Shown here one piece after another: positions 58,685 through 64,000 of a stretch of DNA of 64,000 nucleotides. The DNA comes from SIG701 sp045577175. GTDB taxonomy: Bacteria; Bacillota; Clostridia; Oscillospirales; CAG-272. Every line of letters begins with the position of its first letter. Position 1 is the stretch's first letter. A program made the position numbers and the translations under genes. The DNA lies in contig JAZNHT010000022.1 in the NCBI GenBank assembly GCA_045577175.1, positions 1-64,000 of the forward strand, read 5' to 3'. Under the pieces are notes generated by a model. It searched no databases, had not been told where the DNA came from, and saw only the letters and a program-made list of their open reading frames with translations.

Positions 58685-58744
58685 AATCGAAAACAATCAC
58701 TTTACATAAAGACAAAATCGAAAGGACACCGCCTGCGCGGTGAA

Positions 58745-59761
58745 ATGCAAATCATGGGAAAAAGTATCGGTATTGATCTCGGTACTGCCAACACAATCGT
58801 ATACGTGAAGGGCAAGGGGATCGTTCTCCGTGAGCCGTCGGTCGTCGCCGTGGAGGCACGCTCGCGCCGTGTCGTTGCCGTGGGCAACGAGGCAAAGCTC
58901 ATGCTCGGAAAAACACCCGGCTCCATCACCGCCATGCGTCCGCTGAAGGACGGCGTTATCGCGGAATTTGACGTGACGGCGGCAATGCTCCACCACTTTT
59001 TCAAACGTGTCGCGGGCAACGCGCTCTTCAGCCGTCCGCGCGTCATCATCTGTATCCCCTACGGCGTTACGGAGGTTGAAAAGCGTGCCGTGCAGGACGT
59101 AACGCTTGAGGCAGGTGCGCAGTCGGTTGCGCTGATTGAGGAGCCGATCGCGGCTGCCATCGGTGCCGGTCTGAAGGTCGCAAACGCCCAGGGCAGCATG
59201 ATCGTGGACATCGGCGGCGGTACAACCGAGGTCGCTGTCATGAGCCTCGGCGGTATCGTGCTCTCCACCTCCCTCCGCTCCGCCGGTGACGAGCTGGACG
59301 AGGCAATCATCGCCTATATGAAGCGCAAGCACAACATCTTAATCGGCGAGATGACGGCGGAGATGCTGAAGAAAAACATCGGCAGCGTGTATCCGCAGTC
59401 CGATCGCGGCAGCATGGTCATCCGCGGACGAAATCTCTTAAACGGTCTGCCTGCCACGATCTCCGTCTCCTCGGCGGAAATCCGCGAGGCGATGTCGGAG
59501 GAGATCTCGCACATCATCGACTGCATCCGCACGACGCTTGAAAACACACCGCCCGAGCTTGCTTCGGATATTTACGACAACGGTATTATGCTCGCAGGCG
59601 GCGGTGCACTGCTTTCGGGACTCGATATGCTCGTCAGCCGCGTGACCGGCATCCGTACCACCGTTGCAAAATCGCCGCTCGACTGCGTAGCGGTCGGCAT
59701 CGGACAGGTCATCGAAAGCGTCAGCGAGCTTTCGGGTATCGTAACCTTCCGCAGCCGCTGA
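58745..59761 (+). CDS. mreB: Rod-shape-determining protein MreB
   Basis: 338 aa. Bacterial actin directing lateral wall growth. IGIDLGTANTIVYVKGKGIV is phosphate-loop 1; MIVDIGGGTTEVAVMSLGG phosphate-loop 2; GIMLAGGGALLSGLD the adenosine-binding part. ATG at 58754 (MGKSIGI) is an alternative. The 60-bp gap to maf includes a CACCGC/GCGGTG hairpin just before the start, which may affect translation. Confidence 0.96.
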   Translation: MQIMGKSIGIDLGTANTIVYVKGKGIVLREPSVVAVEARSRRVVAVGNEAKLMLGKTPGSITAMRPLKDGVIAEFDVTAAMLHHFFKRVAGNALFSRPRVIICIPYGVTEVEKRAVQDVTLEAGAQSVALIEEPIAAAIGAGLKVANAQGSMIVDIGGGTTEVAVMSLGGIVLSTSLRSAGDELDEAIIAYMKRKHNILIGEMTAEMLKKNIGSVYPQSDRGSMVIRGRNLLNGLPATISVSSAEIREAMSEEISHIIDCIRTTLENTPPELASDIYDNGIMLAGGGALLSGLDMLVSRVTGIRTTVAKSPLDCVAVGIGQVIESVSELSGIVTFRSR

Positions 59762-59792
59762 ATCTTATCACCGATTTTGGAAAGGAGCCCTC

Positions 59793-60647
59793 ATGCGGGA
59801 TTTATTCAAGAATAAATTTTTCCTGTCGATCGTGATCGCCGCCGTACTGCTCACCGCCGTACCGGGGATTCTCTCAGCCGCAGGGGTTTCCCTCCCCCTT
59901 CGGAATATTGTAAACGTAATCGCAACGCCGTTTGAAAAGGGCTTCGGCTACATCACGGACGCCATTGACGGATTTGTTTCCTACTACACCAAATTCGACG
60001 ATCTGGTTGCGGAGAACGCCGCCCTCAAAAAGGAAAATGCGGCTCTGCGTGAGCGTTTGTACAACGCGGAGCAGATCGAGAAAACAAACGAGTACCTCAC
60101 CGATTTTCTGGAGATGAAGCGCGCACACACCGATTTCACCTTTGCCGAGGCGACCGTGATCGGCCGCGGCAGCGGCAATTATATAACCGTCTTTACCGTT
60201 GATCGCGGAACGGCACACGGCATCGCCGTCGGTATGCCCGTCGTCAGCGAAGCGGGTGTGATCGGCTATGTGGATGAGGCAGGGCTGACGTGGGCAAAGG
60301 TGCGCACGCTGGTCGAATCCACCTCCTCCATCGGCGGCTACATCGAGCGCACCGAGGAGCTCGGTCTGATCGAGGGAAATTTTGATCTCTCCTCCGCGGG
60401 ACTTTGCGAGATCACCTACCTCGCCGCCGATTCCGACGTGCGTGTGGGCGACCGCGTTCTCACAAGCGGATACGGCAGTATCTATCCGCGCGATCTCGTC
60501 ATCGGCTACGTCACGGAGATCATCCCCGACGAGTACAGCCGCACGCTGACGGCACGGATCACCCCCGCCGCCACGCTCACAGATCTGAGGAAAGTGATGA
60601 TTATCACCGATTATGAAACCGTTACCGAATCACCGTCCGCCGAATAA
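59793..60647 (+). CDS. mreC: Rod-shape-determining protein MreC
   Basis: 284 aa. An N-terminal membrane anchor (about 10-31) is followed by a coiled coil (about 68-110, LVAENAALKKENAALRERL) and the beta-barrel domain (GSGNYITVFTVDRGTAHGI, VLTSGYGSIYPRDLVIGYV). Links MreB with the outside synthesis machinery. 31 bp after mreB. Confidence 0.95.
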   Translation: MRDLFKNKFFLSIVIAAVLLTAVPGILSAAGVSLPLRNIVNVIATPFEKGFGYITDAIDGFVSYYTKFDDLVAENAALKKENAALRERLYNAEQIEKTNEYLTDFLEMKRAHTDFTFAEATVIGRGSGNYITVFTVDRGTAHGIAVGMPVVSEAGVIGYVDEAGLTWAKVRTLVESTSSIGGYIERTEELGLIEGNFDLSSAGLCEITYLAADSDVRVGDRVLTSGYGSIYPRDLVIGYVTEIIPDEYSRTLTARITPAATLTDLRKVMIITDYETVTESPSAE

Positions 60648-61356
60648 GGCGGCAGATACGCGCCGCTATACGGCAAGCGGAGAAACAAAGGAGCAGCGCC
60701 GTCCGCCGCAAAGTGCAAATCGGCAGCCTGCTTCCGGCAAGCGTGCACGCCGCCGTCCTCTCACACCGAAGGAGCGCGCGATCCGCTATCTGAAAAAGAA
60801 AATCGCCGCACTCCCGTATCTCCTGCCCGAGGGAGATACGGTCGCCAAGGCATGTATCGCTGCCGGACTGATTCTGCTGTTTTCCCTCTTGCAGACAACG
60901 GTGTTTGCCCGTTTCCGTCCGTTCGGTGCCACGCCCGATCTGATGCTTTCGCTGGTGGTGGCACTCTCCTTGACGGAGGGCGAAAAATGGGGTGCCGTCT
61001 GCGGTCTCAGTGCCGCGTTCGTCATTGAGGCGATCGGATCGTCGGGAGTTACGCTTCTGCCGATTCTGTACGCCGCCGTCGGGTACTTCTGCCCGATCAT
61101 CACCCGTGAGCACCTGACGGATTCATTTCCCGTGCGCGTCCTTCTTACCGCCGTCACAGGCGTTGCACGCGCTGTCTTTACCTTGATTTACCTCGGTATC
61201 CATGCCGATCCGTTCCGCTTTTTCCCTTTGTGCGCCTCGATCGTGCTGCCGGAATATGCCTCCACCCTTGTGATGGCACTGCTTTCGCATCTTACGGTCT
61301 ATCTCTGCCTGCACCCCTTCCACAAATCCCGCGCGGAGCGCACGGAAACGCTCTGA
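60613..61356 (+). CDS. mreD: Rod-shape-determining protein MreD with long basic N-terminus
   Basis: 247 aa. The MreD membrane part has five or six spans from about 76 on (KACIAAGLILLFSLLQTTVF). The first 70 residues are strongly basic and Pro/Arg-rich (GKRARRRPLTPKERAIRYLKKK without break), longer than in typical MreD (about 165 aa). The frame overlaps mreC by 35 bp; a later internal start cannot be excluded. Confidence 0.86.
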   Translation: MKPLPNHRPPNKAADTRRYTASGETKEQRRPPQSANRQPASGKRARRRPLTPKERAIRYLKKKIAALPYLLPEGDTVAKACIAAGLILLFSLLQTTVFARFRPFGATPDLMLSLVVALSLTEGEKWGAVCGLSAAFVIEAIGSSGVTLLPILYAAVGYFCPIITREHLTDSFPVRVLLTAVTGVARAVFTLIYLGIHADPFRFFPLCASIVLPEYASTLVMALLSHLTVYLCLHPFHKSRAERTETL

Positions 61357-61395
61357 TACCGCCCACCCGATTTTTTACGGAGAAAGGAACGCACC

Positions 61396-63486
61396 ATGAA
61401 TCAAAAACGCGCTTTTACCCTGCGGTACGTCTCTCTCGCCGTGTTTTTCATCCTCGTCTGCCTTCTGTATATCGCACGGCTTATCAATATTCAGATTGCC
61501 GGTCAGGACTACTATACCACCGTTACCGGAAGCCCGTACACCTACCGCACCGAGACAATCCACGCCCAAAGAGGCGAAATCCTTGACCGAAACGGTGTGC
61601 CGCTTGTCGTGAATGTGTATACGTATTCCTTACGGCTGGACGCCGGCAGTATGCCGAAGGCGCAGGCGGACAAAAACGACGTGATCCTTACCGTTCTCGC
61701 AGAAGCGAAAAAGGCAGGGGAGGACGCTTCGTTCACCGTTCCCGACTCTCCGTTCACCGTTCACACGAACGAATCGGGCGACACCGTTCACTACGAATAC
61801 AACCCCGCCTATTTCGAAACGAATATGGGCGCGAAATTTTATAAGCTCGTCACCCAACTCTCCTGTACGGAAGAAAGTCCCGCCGAGGACACCGCCGAAG
61901 CACTTCTGAAACGGTACGGCATCGCAGAAATCGCCAAGGACGGCACGCGGACGTATCACTACGGCGCGGATGACGCGCATCTGCTGCTTGCGCTCCGATT
62001 GCACATGGAGCTGTCCGATTTCTCCACAGTAGTCCCGTACACGATCCTCTCCGATGTATCTTTGCCGTTTCTCTCCCGTATCGCCGAATCGGGACTGCGC
62101 GGCGTGCTCCCCCACACCACCGCCGAGAGAGAATACACCCACCCCGGCTACGCCTCGCACATCCTCGGACGGATGGGAAAAATCACGAAGGATACGAAGG
62201 ATTACTACCTTTCCCTCGGCTATCCGCTGGATGCCACCGTCGGCGTATCCGGTGCCGAGCAGGCGTTTGAGCAATATCTCCGCGGCGAGGACGGCACGCG
62301 CACAATTGTGGAGGATGCCTACGGCAATATTGTCGATCAGTATGTAAGCAAACAGCCGCGTGCAGGCTCCGACGTGTATCTGACCATCGATATACAGATG
62401 CAGATGCAGGCGGAGGACGCGCTGGCGGCGAATATCCAGCTCATTGTGGATACCGCGATCGCAAGCGGTAAGGAGCTCTCCGGCGAGGATGCCGATGCAG
62501 GTGCTTTGACCGCAATCGACGTGGATACGGGTGAAATTCTCGCGCTCGCCTCTGCGCCGACGTACAATCTCGCCACATATAACGAGGATCGCGTCGCGTT
62601 GAATGAGGACGCACGCGCACCGCTCTTTAACCGCGCATTAAGCGGTACATATCCCCCCGGATCGACGTTCAAAATCGGTGTCGCCGCCGCGGCGCTGACG
62701 GAGGGCATCATTACCCCGACGACAACCATCCACGCGACCGGCGTGTACGAATACTACTCCACCTACACGCCGACCTGCTGGATCTACAACATGTTCGGCG
62801 GCTCGCACGGCTCGATCAACATAACGACCGCGATTCAGGAGTCGTGCAACTACTTCTTCTATGAGGTCGGCAGACTTCTGACGATCGAGACGATGAACAA
62901 ATACAGCAAGGCACTCGGTCTCGGCGTACCGACCGGCATCGAGCTCGGCGAAAAAACGGGCGTCCTCGCCGGACCCGACTACCGAAACGAGCACGGTCTC
63001 GGCGCGTGGAATCCCGGCGACACGCTCGCCGCGGCAATCGGGCAGGCGGAAAATCTGTTCACACCGCTTCAGCTGAGCGTGTATATGTCATCGGTCATCA
63101 ACAGCGGCACACGGATGCAGGCGCATATTCTCCATAAGGTCGTTTCGTTCTCCGGCGAGGTGCTGTATCAGGTCGAGCCGACGGTGGCTGACAACACAAT
63201 TCAGCTTTCGGGCGAGGTGCACGATCTGCTTCTGAACGCGATGCGGCGCGTAACCGAAAACGGCTCGGCGGCGCGCGTATTCAGCAACTATCCGATTGAG
63301 GTGGGCGGAAAAACAGGTACCGCCCAGGTGAACGAAAACGAAAGCAACAACGCGATCTTTACAGCGTTTGCGCCGTTCAACGATCCGCAGATTGTTGTCT
63401 CGTGCATCATCGAGCACGGCGCAAACGGCACCGACGCCGGTTATGCCGTCAGAGACGTGTTTGATTATTATTTCGGGATTGAATGA
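61396..63486 (+). CDS. mrdA: Penicillin-binding protein 2-type transpeptidase
   Basis: 696 aa. One N-terminal membrane span (about 10-32), a PBP dimerisation domain (about 55-260) and the transpeptidase with Ser423-T-F-K (PPGSTFK), S483-C-N and K639-T-G (GGKTGTAQ). Cross-links peptidoglycan during elongation with MreBCD and RodA. It closes the dut-maf-mreBCD-mrdA gene run. Confidence 0.94.
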   Translation: MNQKRAFTLRYVSLAVFFILVCLLYIARLINIQIAGQDYYTTVTGSPYTYRTETIHAQRGEILDRNGVPLVVNVYTYSLRLDAGSMPKAQADKNDVILTVLAEAKKAGEDASFTVPDSPFTVHTNESGDTVHYEYNPAYFETNMGAKFYKLVTQLSCTEESPAEDTAEALLKRYGIAEIAKDGTRTYHYGADDAHLLLALRLHMELSDFSTVVPYTILSDVSLPFLSRIAESGLRGVLPHTTAEREYTHPGYASHILGRMGKITKDTKDYYLSLGYPLDATVGVSGAEQAFEQYLRGEDGTRTIVEDAYGNIVDQYVSKQPRAGSDVYLTIDIQMQMQAEDALAANIQLIVDTAIASGKELSGEDADAGALTAIDVDTGEILALASAPTYNLATYNEDRVALNEDARAPLFNRALSGTYPPGSTFKIGVAAAALTEGIITPTTTIHATGVYEYYSTYTPTCWIYNMFGGSHGSINITTAIQESCNYFFYEVGRLLTIETMNKYSKALGLGVPTGIELGEKTGVLAGPDYRNEHGLGAWNPGDTLAAAIGQAENLFTPLQLSVYMSSVINSGTRMQAHILHKVVSFSGEVLYQVEPTVADNTIQLSGEVHDLLLNAMRRVTENGSAARVFSNYPIEVGGKTGTAQVNENESNNAIFTAFAPFNDPQIVVSCIIEHGANGTDAGYAVRDVFDYYFGIE

Positions 63487-63488
63487 GA

Positions 63489-63516
63489 AAAGTCTCCGCA
63501 AACGCGGAGACTTTTT
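63489..63516. terminator. Bidirectional terminator of mrdA and the ECF S-component gene
   Basis: AAAGTCTCCGC / GCGGAGACTTT stem (63489-63499, 63504-63514) with T runs on the + strand. Confidence 0.88.
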
Positions 63517-63517
63517 A

Positions 63518-64000
63518 TTATTCCGTATACCGTCTTTCCACCAGCCGTTCCGCCTGAAGCGCGACGACCAGCGACGGAATCAGCAAAAGATGGATCACAA
63601 TCCCCGGGAGCGACGTGACAAAATACGCCGTCGTCCACATGGCAAACGAATACTCCCCGGCGGCAAAGATCAGTGCTTTCGCCGCGCCTGCCACGATACG
63701 CCCGAGCAGCATGGACGTAAGGAGACTGATGTACAAATCCCCGTACAGCTTTCCCGTGCGGACAAATCGCATCATTACGCCTGCGACAAGACCGTACACG
63801 GCACATTCGATCAGCATGGGCGGCAGGTATGCCATCGGCGGCATCGATGTAATCACGGACGAAAGGAGCGGTCCCGCGATACCGCACGCCATGCCCCAAA
63901 GCGGTCCGCAGATCAGTCCGCAGAGAAGCACGGGAATATGCATCGGGGAGAGAATACTGCCCCCGTCCGGCACGGCATGGAACGCAAGCGGCAAAACCAC
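63518..64000 (-). CDS. ECF transporter S component (5' end outside window)
   Basis: At least 160 aa; the N-terminus lies beyond 64000. About five membrane spans are visible. FHAVPDGGSILSPMHIPVLLCGLICG is typical of ECF-type S components that bind a vitamin or related small molecule and use shared EcfA/T energisers. Substrate cannot be told. No leader is visible because it would be outside the window. Confidence 0.8.
   Translation of the reverse strand: MVLPLAFHAVPDGGSILSPMHIPVLLCGLICGPLWGMACGIAGPLLSSVITSMPPMAYLPPMLIECAVYGLVAGVMMRFVRTGKLYGDLYISLLTSMLLGRIVAGAAKALIFAAGEYSFAMWTTAYFVTSLPGIVIHLLLIPSLVVALQAERLVERRYTE

Overview
The window looks like chromosome from a Gram-positive Firmicute of the class Clostridia, probably close to Oscillospiraceae/Ruminococcaceae. 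The reasons are the IspH-ribosomal protein S1 fusion, long-form Hpf, IreB, ZapA, a DUF4321-Maf-MreBCD-PBP2 cluster, strong AGGAGG ribosome binding sites, many textbook TTGACA-17-TATAAT promoters, and moderately GC-rich genes separated by AT-rich spacers. No rRNA, CRISPR array, transposase or complete prophage was seen.

Layout. 148-5619 (-) is a tightly overlapping operon: MurR/RpiR regulator, FAD oxidoreductase, cmk, plsC, ispH-rpsA. 5864-12522 holds asd, hpf, a sugar-ABC ATPase, tex and a pseudouridine synthase with a tiny membrane ORF in front. 12733-14827 is an accessory stretch: tRNA-Gln followed by repeated copies of its own 3' end, a membrane-protein gene, a frameshifted regulator and a divergent XRE/small-protein pair. 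14882-18429 has a GH3 beta-glucosidase and a SHOCT membrane pair facing an XRE repressor. 18461-23612 (-) is a six-gene operon (zinc-ribbon membrane protein, DUF protein, rsmE, rsmF, two half-size CHR transporters) behind what looks like a yybP-ykoY manganese riboswitch.

23656-29542 has an RHH protein, comM with a duplicated 3' end flanking a lipoprotein-bearing insert, a PF09818-type ATPase with an attenuator leader, and a ClpP-like protease. 29920-36254 has the NifU-like/GGGtGRT pair, an ECF sigma factor fused to a membrane anchor and outer domain, and a third XRE/membrane-protein locus. 36313-48812 is mostly housekeeping: fba, a parvulin foldase, DUF1385-prmC, ddl, dacA, ribF, aldo/keto reductase, ireB, a MinD-like ATPase, mgsA, nth. 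48831-49921 is a small island with an SMI1/KNR4 protein and a Cys-rich protein among GC-rich repeats. 50017-64000 holds a phosphodiesterase, MFS carrier, proBA, zapA, a U32 protein, dut, maf, mreBCD, PBP2 and a cut-off ECF S component.

The genes together describe cell-envelope growth (MreBCD, PBP2, Ddl, DacA, IreB, ZapA), isoprenoid, phospholipid and proline synthesis, and ribosome maintenance (Hpf, RsmE, RsmF, RsuA-like, U32, PrmC). The most unusual structures are the tRNA-Gln-tail array, three regulator/membrane-protein loci with the same promoter-operator plan, the manganese-type riboswitch ahead of an rRNA-methylase/CHR operon, and the leader-peptide attenuator before the PF09818 ATPase.
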